Counted from the stretch's first letter, positions 54,714 to 64,000 are shown. The stretch: DNA of 64,000 nucleotides from Sedimenticola selenatireducens DSM 17993 (GCF_000428045.1 NZ_KE386617.1:95997-159996); one strand, 5' to 3'. Translations and numbers: made by a program. The notes: generated by a model not told the origin, from the letters alone.

Positions 54714-56373
54714 TCAAGTTATCCCTTGATCTGATGCGGGCTGAATAGCCGCTCCTTCAACCCGGAACTGCCCAACCAGTCCTTGCAGCTCTGCCGCCAT
54801 GCGCGCCAGTGCTTGACCGGCCTGGGAAGTCTGATTTGCGCCCAGGGCGTTTTGCGTCGCCATATCGTTGATCCTGACGATATTACGGTTCATATCTTCT
54901 GTCACGGTGCTCTGTTCTTCCGCCGCGGTCGCGATCTGGCTGCTCATTTCATCAATTTTCGATACTGAATCCACGATGGTCGTTAATGAGGACCTCGCCA
55001 GGGATGACTGATCTACAACAGATCTGGCCTGCTCCCGACTCTGATTCATCGCCTGGACCGCGGCGCGCGAGCCTGACTGGAGTTTTTCGATTATCTGGTG
55101 GATCTCCGCGGTGGACTCCTGGGTTCGACCCGCCAGGGTTCGCACTTCGTCTGCCACCACGGCGAATCCGCGCCCCTGTTCTCCGGCGCGGGCTGCTTCG
55201 ATTGCTGCATTCAACGCCAACAGGTTGGTCTGTTCCGCAATGCCTTTGATCACATCCAGCACGGTATTGATATTTTCGCTATCCCGCTCTACCCCGGCCA
55301 TAACCTCTGAGGCTTGTTCAATCTGTCCAGCCAGTTGCTGGACTCCTTGCACCGCCTCTTCCACGACCTTGCGGCCTTTCCCGGCTTCGGTATTAGCGCC
55401 TTTTGCAGCGTTGGCTGTATTGCCAACACTCTCCGCCACCTCCCGCACGGTAGCGCTCATTTGGTTCATGGCCGTTGCGATCTGATCCGTTTCGGACTGC
55501 TGCTGCTGAATATTGGCACTGGTCTGTGTGGTTACCACCGACACCTCTTCCGCCACTGTGGAGAGCTGTGCCGTGGTCGCGCCGATTTGTGAAATCATCT
55601 CCAACAGCCGTAGTTGTGTGAATTGCAGACCTTGCATCAAGTCCCCGAATTCATCCCGGCGAGTCACATCGATGGAGGAGGTCAGGTCACCTTCGGCCAT
55701 TCGCTGCAACTCCATCACTACTTTTGGCAGATAGGCCAACGCCCGCGCCATGAGCAGATAGACGAGACCAACGCCAAGCAGGACTATTAGGGAGCCGATA
55801 ACAATAGAGCGCCCGGTTGATGAGGCTAAAACCAGTTGCTTCGACAACGCGGCTGTCGTCCCCTCATCAACCTCGGTGAGAAAACTATTCACCTGTTCGG
55901 CCATCTTAGCGGCAACCTCATCAAATTGCGCCATCATCTGATTACCACCGGATGGTCCCTCGTCGATATAGGCCTGGGCCATCCGTTTCCCGACATCGTA
56001 ATAGGCATTGAAAACCGGTAGCATTGCCCGGTAGTGCGAGGCATGTTCAGTATCAAGCACGACGAGATCATTAATCAGTTTCCTGAACTCTTTGGCATTA
56101 TTCTCCGCCTCGGTAAAACCGTCATCCAGCCCGTCACGACCACGTGTGGCGCTGATGTCGGTGAGCCACTGCTGCACCTGAACTACTGACAGCTTCAGTT
56201 TGTGGGCCTTGTTGAGAATAGGGATTTTTTTTTTCGGCGAGTTGGGTGGATTGATCCGTTATTGCCATGTTGTCCACGATGATCGTGCCACTTTCAATCA
56301 CCACAACGACCGCCAATAAGATCGTCAATAGCAGAAAGCGTATGCTCAGCTTCCGATTGCTAAACATGCTCAT
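54714..56373 (-). pseudogene. methyl-accepting chemotaxis protein, interrupted by a one-base frameshift at an A10 tract
   Basis: This is a membrane chemoreceptor. The first frame starts at 56373 (MSMFSNRKLSIRFLLL) and contains membrane segment 1, reading to [12 protein letters not shown]. After a run of ten A (plus-strand T at 56225-56234) the frame is lost. Removing one A restores [20 protein letters not shown] and then the remaining open frame. The repaired product would be 552 residues: a four-helix periplasmic sensor, a second membrane segment, a HAMP domain ([20 protein letters not shown]) and the signalling hairpin ([20 protein letters not shown]). It may be truly broken, phase-variable, or a sequencing error. 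A sigma-28 promoter precedes it. Confidence 0.85.
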
Positions 56374-56482
56374 TTTTAACACCCCCTAATTTTATATTTA
56401 TTTATTATATTTATTTGTTTGCTTCCGGATAAAACTCGCATCCTGCCGCTTATCACGGTTGTACAAGAGTACAGTTCACCGT

Positions 56483-56509
56483 ATATCGGCTAATTTTATT
56501 AATCCTTTA
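56483..56509 (-). promoter_or_regulatory. sigma-28 promoter of the chemoreceptor gene
   Basis: On the minus strand TAAAGGAT-N11-GCCGATAT matches the FliA consensus very closely with exact spacing. It lies 109 bases upstream of the receptor start, placing the receptor in the flagellar regulon. Confidence 0.82.
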
Positions 56510-56576
56510 GACACCCCGAAACCGGGTGAATACTCCATGTCCAAAATCCAGGCAATCTCAACTTCTTGCTAGTGGC

Positions 56577-58523
56577 TCATGACGCCAGCGGCATCAACAG
56601 TCTGACTGTGGTCCCCTGCTGTTCACTCGAGGTGATCGCTATCTCCCCCCCGTGCGCCTCGACAATCCGTTTGACAATGCTGAGTCCAAGTCCGGTTCCG
56701 TGCGTTTTGGTGGTAAAAAACGGGTTAAAAAGCTGTGACAGATGTTCTTCCTGAATTGGGCTCCCCTGATTTGTCACGCTGATTATCAGGGAACTGGTGA
56801 TCTCATCCTTTTCCAGACGCCAATGGATCGATTCATTAAGCGCTCCGGCCTCACAGGCGTTATTGGCAAGATTAAGGAAAATCTGTATCAGCCGGTCCGG
56901 GTCGCCAAGTATTTTCAGATCGTTCTCGGGTGCTATCAATTCAAATTGCTGTTGCTTCTCCAGGGCGATATCCCTGTGGGCCTCAAACAGCTCGGCAAGC
57001 AGCTGCTTGATATCGACTAGCTCCAGCCTTAGCTGGAGCGGCTTGGCGTAGAGCAGGATCTCCTCCAGCAGTCGTGCCATCCGTGCCGTTTCTTTCTGGG
57101 CCAGCAGGGCCCTTTTGTTGGCCGAACCAGGCAGTTCGGCATCCTGAAAATAGTCCAATGCCATGCTGATAGTGGAAAGTGGGCTGCGGATTTCATGGGC
57201 GATACCCGAGGCGAAACTGCCGATTGCGGCGAGTCGACTATGTTCCGCCAGTTTAAAGGTGCGGCCAAAACTGTGGGTGATGAGGCCGGCGATGTTGGTC
57301 AGCAGTTCCAGGTGTTCCGGCGTATAGGTATCCGCCTTGCAGGTGCCAAATGCCAGGATACCGGGGATCGGACTGGCATCGGTGATGGGGAGGAAAATGG
57401 CGTCTTTGATCCCTTCCGAAATCAGGTGGTTGAGAAACTGGTAGTCGGGATTGGTTATGGTGGATGACATGTCAGGTATATGCAGTGGTTCGCCCGACTC
57501 CAGCGCCTTGAGCAGCAGGGTGTTTCTCAACGGGTAGCGGCTTCGCTGCGTAATCTCCGGTTGTCCGTTACGGTAGCTCCCCTCCAGTACCATCGTGTTA
57601 TTGTCACCAGCGACAAAAAGTGCCCCGACCCAGTCAAGTGGCAGCAGTGCGGAAAACTCCTTGGCGACAAAACCAAGCGTCTCATTCAGATCCGACCCTT
57701 GCTGTATCTGGTCAATCAGCCGGAACAGGGTATGCAGTCGCAGTGAGAGGAGGTTGAATGAGCGTGTCATCAGGGCCAGTTCGTTGTCACCCGCTATTGG
57801 AACCTGATAGCCGAAATCTCCCTGGGTCACCCGCTGGAAACCGTTTACGGCATGGCGTAGAGGTTTCAGTACTACCAGAAAAAACCAGGCGAATACGCCA
57901 AAAGTGATGATCACCGCTGCAAACAGCAGGCTGATATACAGTTGATAAACCTGCGTCAGTCGCTGTTCGGTCTGTTGTTGAATCCGGGTGTGCAGGATAT
58001 TGATGGAGGCGAGAAAGGGTGCGTTATAGCGGGCGATATAGCTTGCGGCCTCATTCAGGCGCGGCATGTCGTTACCGTTATCGGTGTCGAGCGCATTCAC
58101 GATACCACCGCGAAAGTCTTTCCAGAGCTCCTCGACAGTGGTTACCGCCTGCTCTGTGGCCGGTGTCAGGTCGGCCCGAAAAGAGTCGCCTATTTCAGTA
58201 AGTGCGGGGGGGAACTCGGCCGTCATAAAACTGTTGGTGATAGTGTCGAGCATTTCGATCTGATCGTGCATGGCTCTGTAGTACAGTTTTACGTCACGCT
58301 CATAACTGCTGCTGTCCTGGGGGATGTTCATCGCGTAATTCATGCCGAGGGAAACCAGGTTTTGCGCTGTCTGTTCGAGTCGGGAGGAGATATTCAGCAG
58401 GATGTTGTAGCTCTGTTGTTCATTCAGGGCCATCATGCTCAAGGCGAATATTGTCCCGAACAACAACATGATCAGTACCAGCGCCGCGGCGATCTGGGTT
58501 TTAAGCATCTTGAGCAGTTTCAT
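56577..58523 (-). CDS. sensor histidine kinase (HAMP-GAF-HisKA-HATPase)
   Basis: The product is 648 residues. Membrane segments at about 11-31 and 197-217 enclose a helical periplasmic sensor. HAMP follows at about 220-270, a GAF domain at about 275-420 and the HisKA domain with phospho-acceptor H443 (FASGIAHEIRSPLSTISMAL). The ATPase domain has its N-box NLANNACEAG at 551-560 and G-box GTGLGLSIVKRI near 609-620. The core resembles NtrB-like kinases that pair with sigma-54 activators. No response regulator is adjacent, so its partner is elsewhere. Confidence 0.92.
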   Translation of the reverse strand: MKLLKMLKTQIAAALVLIMLLFGTIFALSMMALNEQQSYNILLNISSRLEQTAQNLVSLGMNYAMNIPQDSSSYERDVKLYYRAMHDQIEMLDTITNSFMTAEFPPALTEIGDSFRADLTPATEQAVTTVEELWKDFRGGIVNALDTDNGNDMPRLNEAASYIARYNAPFLASINILHTRIQQQTEQRLTQVYQLYISLLFAAVIITFGVFAWFFLVVLKPLRHAVNGFQRVTQGDFGYQVPIAGDNELALMTRSFNLLSLRLHTLFRLIDQIQQGSDLNETLGFVAKEFSALLPLDWVGALFVAGDNNTMVLEGSYRNGQPEITQRSRYPLRNTLLLKALESGEPLHIPDMSSTITNPDYQFLNHLISEGIKDAIFLPITDASPIPGILAFGTCKADTYTPEHLELLTNIAGLITHSFGRTFKLAEHSRLAAIGSFASGIAHEIRSPLSTISMALDYFQDAELPGSANKRALLAQKETARMARLLEEILLYAKPLQLRLELVDIKQLLAELFEAHRDIALEKQQQFELIAPENDLKILGDPDRLIQIFLNLANNACEAGALNESIHWRLEKDEITSSLIISVTNQGSPIQEEHLSQLFNPFFTTKTHGTGLGLSIVKRIVEAHGGEIAITSSEQQGTTVRLLMPLAS

Positions 58524-58538
58524 GTTGGCTGACTGTGT

Positions 58539-58658
58539 TTATTCCTGCGGTCTATACAGCTTATAGCAGAGATCACAAAAGGCTACCCATGATTGAAGAT
58601 ACACCGGGTACTCAGCCACCTTCGGTAGCGCTTCAATGACATTGATTTCCTTTTCCAT
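58539..58658 (-). other. possible small gene or decayed remnant upstream of the kinase
   Basis: A 39-codon frame from the ATG at 58658 reads MEKEINVIEALPKVAEYPVY, then LQSWVAFCDLCYKLYRPQE. Its amino acids look coding-like, but there is no ribosome-binding site and the frame continues upstream to a stop at about 58706. Other minus-strand frames in 58660-58969 end nearby, which would fit a gene broken by frameshifts. It lies 15 bases upstream of the kinase. The remaining part of the 550-base gap (58524-59073) shows nothing else I can support. Confidence 0.3.
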
Positions 58659-59073
58659 CTCATAGGTGATGGAGATCGATAGCTGCCGATTCAGGGTGCT
58701 CTATCCACGCCAGCGGGCTGATGTGGCCGATGGCCGGTTCGGGCAGCCTGCGTAGTGGGATAAAATGACACGGATTAGAGAGGTTTGGATAGATGCGCTT
58801 TGATGTACACCGATTGAAGCTGGGAAACCATCGTTGAAACGGAACCCGCACATGCTTGGCGGCAACGCGATCGTTTCGTCTGACGGGGCGATCTTCTCAT
58901 CCTGCTACGCGCAAAGGTATCATGAAACCGCATGTCGTATTGAAATACTATCCGCTTTATCAAAGGCATGGGCTTAATAATACCGGCCTGCCGGTGTCGG
59001 ACAATAATCCCTGCCGATTCCAGAGACCAGCCAAATAAGCTATCATTTACGATCTTCTGCTGGTGGTCCCTAC

Positions 59074-59988
59074 ATGACTGATGCGATCGAAAATCTGAAT
59101 ACCCTGAGGGATTTTATCCGCTGGGGTGCCAGTCGGTTCACTGAGGCCGGACTCTATTACGGTCACGGGACGGATAATCCCTTTGATGAGGCGATCAGGC
59201 TGACGCTGCATGCGCTTTATCTGCCGCAGGATCTGCCCCCGGCCTACCTGGAAGCGAGCTTGACCCCGGATGAGAAGGAGCGGGTGTATAGCCTGTTTCA
59301 GGAACGCATCATCCGGCGCATACCCGCTGCCTACCTGACCCACGAGGCGACCTTCGCCGGGCTGGATTTTTATATCAATGACAAGGTCCTGGTGCCGCGT
59401 TCACCCATTGCCGAACTGATAGAGGCCCATTTTGAGCCCTGGATCCAGTCGGAGACAGTGAGCCGGGTACTGGATCTCTGCACCGGCAGTGGCTGTATCG
59501 CCATAGGTTGCGCCTATGCCTTTGAAGAGGCGGATGTGGATGCGGTGGACATCTCGGCGGAGGCCCTGGAAGTGGCCGCGATCAATATCGAGCGCCACAA
59601 CCTGGAGGGGCGGGTGGAGGCGATCCGTTCCGACCTGTTCGATGGCTTGCGGGGGCGTCATTACGACATCATTGTCAGTAACCCTCCCTATGTCAGTCTG
59701 GAGGAGATGGAAGGCCTGCCGGATGAGTACCACCAGGAGCCGGCCCTGGGGCTGGCGGCCGGAGAGGACGGGCTGGATATCGTCTGCCGCATTCTTCGGG
59801 AAGCTGCCGATTATCTCGAACCGGAGGGTATTCTGGTGGTCGAAGTGGGCAACAGCGAATATGCTCTGGGCGAACGTTTTCCCGATGTGCCCTTCCTCTG
59901 GCTGGATTTTGAACGCGGCGGTCACGGGGTTTTTCTGCTCACCGCCGAGCAACTCAATGAATATCAAGATGTGTTTGATGAAGGATAG
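59074..59988 (+). CDS. prmB: ribosomal protein L3 glutamine methyltransferase PrmB
   Basis: PrmB methylates the glutamine side chain of ribosomal protein L3. The product is 304 residues. The SAM-binding motif VLDLCTGSGCIAIG is at 132-145 and the catalytic NPPY at 203-206 (DIIVSNPPYVSLEEM). The N-terminal helical domain and the RIPAAYLTHEATFAGLDFYI segment separate it from the release-factor enzyme PrmC. It starts an apparent operon with the next two genes. aroC, the frequent neighbour, is absent. Confidence 0.94.
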   Translation: MTDAIENLNTLRDFIRWGASRFTEAGLYYGHGTDNPFDEAIRLTLHALYLPQDLPPAYLEASLTPDEKERVYSLFQERIIRRIPAAYLTHEATFAGLDFYINDKVLVPRSPIAELIEAHFEPWIQSETVSRVLDLCTGSGCIAIGCAYAFEEADVDAVDISAEALEVAAINIERHNLEGRVEAIRSDLFDGLRGRHYDIIVSNPPYVSLEEMEGLPDEYHQEPALGLAAGEDGLDIVCRILREAADYLEPEGILVVEVGNSEYALGERFPDVPFLWLDFERGGHGVFLLTAEQLNEYQDVFDEG

Positions 59989-59996
59989 GCAATAAC

Positions 59997-60314
59997 ATGG
60001 CGATACAACGCGCGCGCACTGCGCAAGAGTATGCGGAGTGGGTAAAACAGGCCAAATTTGAAGTCGGTGATCTGAAGGAGTGCCTGCTTTACGAGATGGA
60101 GGAGATGGCGACATTCCCCGCCTATCTTGAGCCGTTGGAGCGCGGCATCGACCAGCTCTTTGACGCGATGTGCAACGGCACCTATGCCTTCGGACGTGAG
60201 GATCTGCCTTTTATCGAGGTGGCCAATCGCCATGGGGACGAGATCCCCTTTCACATTCTTCTGCAACAGATCAACGAGACCCATCGCCGGGGACTCGATG
60301 TAAGTGAGGACTAA
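59997..60314 (+). CDS. conserved hypothetical protein between prmB and hemN
   Basis: The product is 105 residues, helical and acidic with no signal or membrane segment. Recognisable segments are LKECLLYEMEEMATFPAYLE (about 28-47) and GREDLPFIEVANRHGDEIPF (about 65-84). It starts 8 bases after prmB and ends 2 bases before hemN, so it is in their operon. No function is known to me. Confidence 0.85.
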   Translation: MAIQRARTAQEYAEWVKQAKFEVGDLKECLLYEMEEMATFPAYLEPLERGIDQLFDAMCNGTYAFGREDLPFIEVANRHGDEIPFHILLQQINETHRRGLDVSED

Positions 60315-60316
60315 GC

Positions 60317-61702
60317 ATGGATCAGTCACTGGTATTTGATCTGGATTTGATCAATAAGTACGACTATTCCGGACCCAGGTACACATCCTATCCCACCGCG
60401 CCCCAGTTCCACGAGGGCTTCGGCGAGGCGGAGTACCGGGCGGCCGCAGCGGCCACCAATGAGCAGGGCGGGCCCCTTTCGCTCTATTTTCATATTCCGT
60501 TCTGCGACACCATCTGCTTCTATTGCGCCTGTAACAAGATCGCCACCAAGGATCGCAGCATGGCGGCCACTTATCTGGACCGGGTGCACAAAGAGATTGC
60601 CATGCAGGGGGCGATGTTTGACAAGAGCCGGGTAGTGGAACAGCTGCACTGGGGCGGGGGAACACCCACCTTCATCAGTCACCAGGAGATGCAGGAGCTG
60701 ATGCGGGTGACCGGTGAGCACTTCACCCTGGCGGATGATGACAAGGGCGAGTATTCAATCGAGATCGATCCGCGCGAGGCGACAGCGGAGACCATCCGCA
60801 CCCTGCGCGAGGTGGGCTTCAATCGCCTGAGTCTTGGCGTCCAGGATCTGGATGACCGGGTGCAGAAGGCGGTGAATCGCATCCAGTCAGAGGCCGAAAC
60901 CATGGCGGTGCTGGAGGCGGCCCGCGACAACAAGTTCCGCTCGGTCAGTATTGATCTCATCTACGGCCTGCCGTTTCAGACCGTGGAGAGCTTCACCAAG
61001 ACCCTGGACCGGGTGATCGAGGTGGGGCCGGACCGTCTCTCGGTGTTCAATTACGCCCATCTTCCGGAGTTGTTCAAGCCGCAGCGACGCATCCATGCCC
61101 AGGACCTTCCGGCCGCCCAGGTGAAGCTGGATATCCTGCAGATGACCATCGACCACCTGACCAGTGCCGGCTATGTCTATATCGGTATGGACCACTTTGC
61201 CCGTCCGGATGATGAGCTGGCCGTGGCACAACGGGAAGGGACGCTGTATCGAAATTTCCAGGGCTATTCCACCCACTCCGATTGTGATCTGGTGGCCATG
61301 GGAGTCACCTCGATCGGCATGGTCGGCAATACCTACAGCCAGAACGAGCGTGGCCTGGACGAGTATTATGGTGCCATTGATGCCGGCAAGCTGGCGGTGT
61401 TCCGGGGCATTGAGCTGACCACGGATGATCTGATCCGGCGCGATGTCATTACCCGCCTGATCTGTAACTTTGTACTGGATTTCTCCGCGGTGGAGCAGGT
61501 GTGGGGCATCCGCTTCGCCGACTACTTCGCCAGCGAGCTGGCACGCCTGCCGGGCATGGTATCCGACGGGTTGATCACGATGGATGAGAGTGGTGTCAGG
61601 GTACTGCCCAGGGGGCGCCTGCTGATCCGCAATATCTGCATGGCCTTCGATCGCTATCTGTCGGCCGGTGTGCAGCAGAAAAACTTCTCCAAGGTGATCT
61701 GA
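60317..61702 (+). CDS. hemN: oxygen-independent coproporphyrinogen III dehydrogenase HemN
   Basis: HemN is a radical-SAM enzyme that makes protoporphyrinogen IX without oxygen. The product is 461 residues (457 in E. coli). The cluster motif C63-x3-C67-x2-C70 is in YFHIPFCDTICFYCACNK. The downstream SAM region has LHWGGGTPTFISHQEM near 112. The true HemN N-terminal YSGPRYTSYPTAPQFHEGF distinguishes it from HemW. GAGGA precedes the ATG. It implies the ability to make haem under low oxygen. Confidence 0.96.
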   Translation: MDQSLVFDLDLINKYDYSGPRYTSYPTAPQFHEGFGEAEYRAAAAATNEQGGPLSLYFHIPFCDTICFYCACNKIATKDRSMAATYLDRVHKEIAMQGAMFDKSRVVEQLHWGGGTPTFISHQEMQELMRVTGEHFTLADDDKGEYSIEIDPREATAETIRTLREVGFNRLSLGVQDLDDRVQKAVNRIQSEAETMAVLEAARDNKFRSVSIDLIYGLPFQTVESFTKTLDRVIEVGPDRLSVFNYAHLPELFKPQRRIHAQDLPAAQVKLDILQMTIDHLTSAGYVYIGMDHFARPDDELAVAQREGTLYRNFQGYSTHSDCDLVAMGVTSIGMVGNTYSQNERGLDEYYGAIDAGKLAVFRGIELTTDDLIRRDVITRLICNFVLDFSAVEQVWGIRFADYFASELARLPGMVSDGLITMDESGVRVLPRGRLLIRNICMAFDRYLSAGVQQKNFSKVI

Positions 61703-61712
61703 TCTGAGCCCA

Positions 61713-61739
61713 TGTCCGGTTTCAGGGATGAACCGGACA
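61713..61739. terminator. hairpin downstream of hemN
   Basis: A perfect 9-base stem TGTCCGGTT/AACCGGACA has a 9-base loop, 10 bases after the hemN stop. There is no T-run. The same arm sequence (ACCGGACA) recurs just before the next gene at 61803-61810, so alternative pairing is possible. Confidence 0.45.
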
Positions 61740-61809
61740 ACAGACTCCATTGCATCAGGCAATGTCAGGTTTTATCCTGCGCTATCCCTTATCAGCAGGA
61801 AAACCGGAC

Positions 61810-63378
61810 ATGACAGTAGCAACGACACCCTCTATCCCGGAGATGATGCGAGCAACGGCTGAGCGCTATGGTGATCAGCCGGCCATTCTGTTTGCTGATA
61901 GCAACGTGACCTTCGGCCAGGTCGATCAACAGTCTGATGCGGTGGCGGCAGCACTGGCCGGGCAGGGCGTCGGCAAGGGAGACCGCATCGCCCTCTATTG
62001 CGTCAACTCGGCCGAATTTGCCATCGCCTACGCCGGCATTGTCAAGGCGGGCGCGGTGGTGGTCCCGGTCAACCTGCTGCTTAATCCGCGCGAGATTCTC
62101 TATATCCTCAAGGATGCCGGAGTCACTGGCCTGATCTATCATCATCTGATGGCGGCGGGCGTTGCGGCCTTTCGTGATGAGCTGGCAACGCTGGGTTTTG
62201 CCGTCTGTATCGGTGGTGAAGATGTCAATCCGCAGGATCTGGATTTTGCGGCACTCTGTCGGAGCGGCGCCCCGACACCCCGGCCGGTGCTTGATCCGGA
62301 TGAAGATCTGGCAGCGATTCTTTACACCTCGGGAACCACCGGTCATCCCAAGGGCGCTATGCTGACCCACCGTAACCTGGTTTCCAATACCTGTAGCGTT
62401 AAGGCCGCCCTGCAGTTGCGGGCGGGTGAAGATCGTCTGCTGGTGGTGTTGCCCATGTTCCACTCCTTTGCCGCCACTGTCGGCACCCTGACACCTCTGT
62501 TGCATGGATTCAGTCTGGCGCCGGTACCGAAGTTTGATCCTGTCACGGTCTCGGAAGTGATCGAGGCGGTGGGAGCCACGGTGTTTCTCGGTGTTCCCAG
62601 CATGTATAACGTGCTGTTGCGTATGCCGGAGGAGCAGGTCAGGCGCTGGTCGAGTATCCGCTATTGCGTATCCGGTGGCGCCGCCATGCCGGAGGCGATC
62701 ATGCACCAGTTTGAGGAGCGTTTTGGCATGCCGGTGTGTGAGGGGGATGGGCCGACCGAGTGTTCGCCGGTCACCTGTGTCAACCCGGTCGACGGGGTGC
62801 GAAAACCGGCCTCGGTCGGACTGCCGGTACCGGAGGTGGAGATGGAAATTTACGATGACGCCGGCCAGCGGATCGGTATCGACAGCATTGGTGAAATCTG
62901 TGTCAAGGGACCCAATGTGATGAAGGGGTACTGGAATCTGCCCGAAGAAACTGCCGAGAGTTTCTTTGGTGAATGGGTAAGGACGGGGGATCTCGGCTAC
63001 AAGGATGCCGATGGCTATGTCTATATTGTCGATCGCAAAAAGGACATGATTATTGTGAACGGCATGAATGTTTATCCGCGCATGGTGGAGGAGTTGCTCT
63101 ATGCCCATCCGGCGATTCTGGAGGCCGCGGTCGTTGGCGAGCCGAGCGAACTGCATGGTGAGATCCCCGTGGCTTACGTGGTATTGAAAGAGGATGAACA
63201 GCTTGCCGCAGCCGAGATCAGGGCCTATTGTCGCGAAAACCTGGGGCGGCATGAGGTGCCGAGGAAGATCCAACTCTGTCCAAACCTGCCCAAGAATGCG
63301 GCCGGTAAGATACTCAAGCGGGAACTGCGCAAGAGTGGGGAGCTTGAGCGGGGAATCGATATCCGCAGCCCGGATTGA
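61810..63378 (+). CDS. long-chain acyl-CoA synthetase / AMP-dependent ligase
   Basis: This activates a carboxylic acid, probably a fatty acid, to its CoA thioester through an adenylate. The product is 522 residues from the ATG at 61810. The AMP-binding motif YTSGTTGHPKG is at 172-182, with GDGPTECSPV near 316 and the hinge region GDLGYKDADGYVYIVDRKKD near 395. The catalytic lysine lies in NAAGKILKRELR. The exact chain length cannot be read from sequence. An in-frame upstream extension to 61750 is possible but lacks a ribosome-binding site. Confidence 0.9.
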   Translation: MTVATTPSIPEMMRATAERYGDQPAILFADSNVTFGQVDQQSDAVAAALAGQGVGKGDRIALYCVNSAEFAIAYAGIVKAGAVVVPVNLLLNPREILYILKDAGVTGLIYHHLMAAGVAAFRDELATLGFAVCIGGEDVNPQDLDFAALCRSGAPTPRPVLDPDEDLAAILYTSGTTGHPKGAMLTHRNLVSNTCSVKAALQLRAGEDRLLVVLPMFHSFAATVGTLTPLLHGFSLAPVPKFDPVTVSEVIEAVGATVFLGVPSMYNVLLRMPEEQVRRWSSIRYCVSGGAAMPEAIMHQFEERFGMPVCEGDGPTECSPVTCVNPVDGVRKPASVGLPVPEVEMEIYDDAGQRIGIDSIGEICVKGPNVMKGYWNLPEETAESFFGEWVRTGDLGYKDADGYVYIVDRKKDMIIVNGMNVYPRMVEELLYAHPAILEAAVVGEPSELHGEIPVAYVVLKEDEQLAAAEIRAYCRENLGRHEVPRKIQLCPNLPKNAAGKILKRELRKSGELERGIDIRSPD

Positions 63379-63488
63379 GCAAAAAGTTCACGCAGGGGTA
63401 TGGCGAAGTTTTTTCGCAGTTCAAGCGTGGCGCAGGTGGCAGGGGTGGCTTCAGCCGCGACGGCCAGTCTTGCCAAAGGCTTCATGAA

Positions 63489-63518
63489 TTGACCTTTCCC
63501 CGGCGGCCTCTCTATAAT
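63489..63518 (+). promoter_or_regulatory. sigma-70 promoter of the tRNA-Leu gene
   Basis: TTGACC (63489-63494) and a perfect TATAAT (63513-63518) are separated by 18 bases, with a GC-rich stretch after the -35. Transcription would begin a few bases before the tRNA. Confidence 0.8.
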
Positions 63519-63530
63519 CAGCCCCGATAT

Positions 63531-63615
<85 letters not shown>

Positions 63616-64000
63616 TTCTCTTTTTTAGCCATGTTTTCTCGCTTTGATCATCCCGGTTTTCCTGGCTCATGTGGACCCGTGTGGCATAACTGCTTCCCTT
63701 TTGTGTCTGTGAGGCCCGGGATTCACGCCGCTTTTCCCTGGCATGATCCGACCTTAGCGGCAAAATACGCTTTAATATAGGTTGTTTTTAGGTACAATAG
63801 CCGGCTTATTTGCAAGTGGCTGTGTACATTTCAATCTCGGTAGAAGTTATCTAATAACTTGATTTACATGAGGTTAGTAACAGTTCTTCGAAGCGTGTCC
63901 GGATACTGAACGGGGTGCTGTGTCCCTTCGGTTGCCGACCGGTTATACCGCCCCGAACGGGCTAACTTTCGGCTACTGCGTCAGCGGTAACCACTTTTAA
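63616..64000. other. gene-free right end
   Basis: CTCTTTTTTAG directly after the tRNA may end its transcript. A TACAAT sequence at 63793 could be a -10 element for a gene beyond the window, but its -35 is poor. I see no credible coding frame. In related genomes tRNA-Leu often precedes tig; that is only an expectation here. Confidence 0.45.

Noticed and set aside
61792-63273. 493-codon minus-strand frame opposite the acyl-CoA synthetase
   Set aside because: It is antisense to a gene with all family motifs, and its translation is His/Arg/Asp-rich without a pattern.

Overview
This window is chromosomal DNA from a gammaproteobacterium. The flagellar gene order (flgNMA, cheV, cheR, flgBCDEFGHIJKL, fliC-flaG-fliD-fliST) follows the Pseudomonas/Vibrio polar-flagellum pattern. 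FimV, EttA, PrmB and the ypjD-ffh-rpsP-rimM-trmD-rplS block also fit this class. A SoxW-like periplasmic thioredoxin and a Tll0287-like haem protein would suit a sulfur-oxidising or marine lineage, but that placement is an inference.

Layout. Bases 117-19905 are a nearly continuous flagellar and chemotaxis cluster: chaperone, anti-sigma factor and P-ring chaperone on the minus strand (flgN, flgM, flgA), then cheV/cheR and the rod, hook, ring, junction, filament, cap and export-chaperone genes on the plus strand. Promoter-like sequences match a two-tier cascade. Sigma-54 elements lie before flgA, flgB and flgG; sigma-28 elements lie before flgM, cheV, fliC and a distant chemoreceptor gene at 56.4 kb. 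The cluster stops after fliT and abuts ypjD and the ffh / ribosome-maturation block (20.1-24.8 kb), followed by sbcB.

Bases 26.5-34.9 kb are a patch of poorly characterised genes: a conserved 94-residue protein, an ankyrin lipoprotein, a small protein with a FlgM-like motif, a PiT phosphate permease, a protein with three short tandem repeats, a CxxCH haem protein, and a translationally coupled three-gene operon containing the SoxW-like thioredoxin. Then come fimV, fliW, lpxH, two cyclophilins, cysS, a DUF815 ATPase, ettA, a stand-alone lipoamide dehydrogenase, ppsA, htpG, adk, a thioredoxin, a DUF1249 protein and an iscR without its usual isc operon.

At 54.7-58.5 kb there is a methyl-accepting chemotaxis gene interrupted at a run of ten A, still preceded by a well-spaced sigma-28 promoter, and an orphan HAMP-GAF histidine kinase. 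The right end carries prmB, a small gene, hemN, an acyl-CoA synthetase and one tRNA-Leu(UAG).

Four families of short palindromic repeats are scattered between genes, concentrated in the flagellar region. I saw no CRISPR array, prophage, insertion sequence or rRNA. The most interesting observations are the homopolymer-interrupted chemoreceptor, the thioredoxin operon of unknown role, the tandem-repeat protein, the mosaic base composition of the flagellin gene, and the repeats flanking flgF and overlapping the end of flgL.
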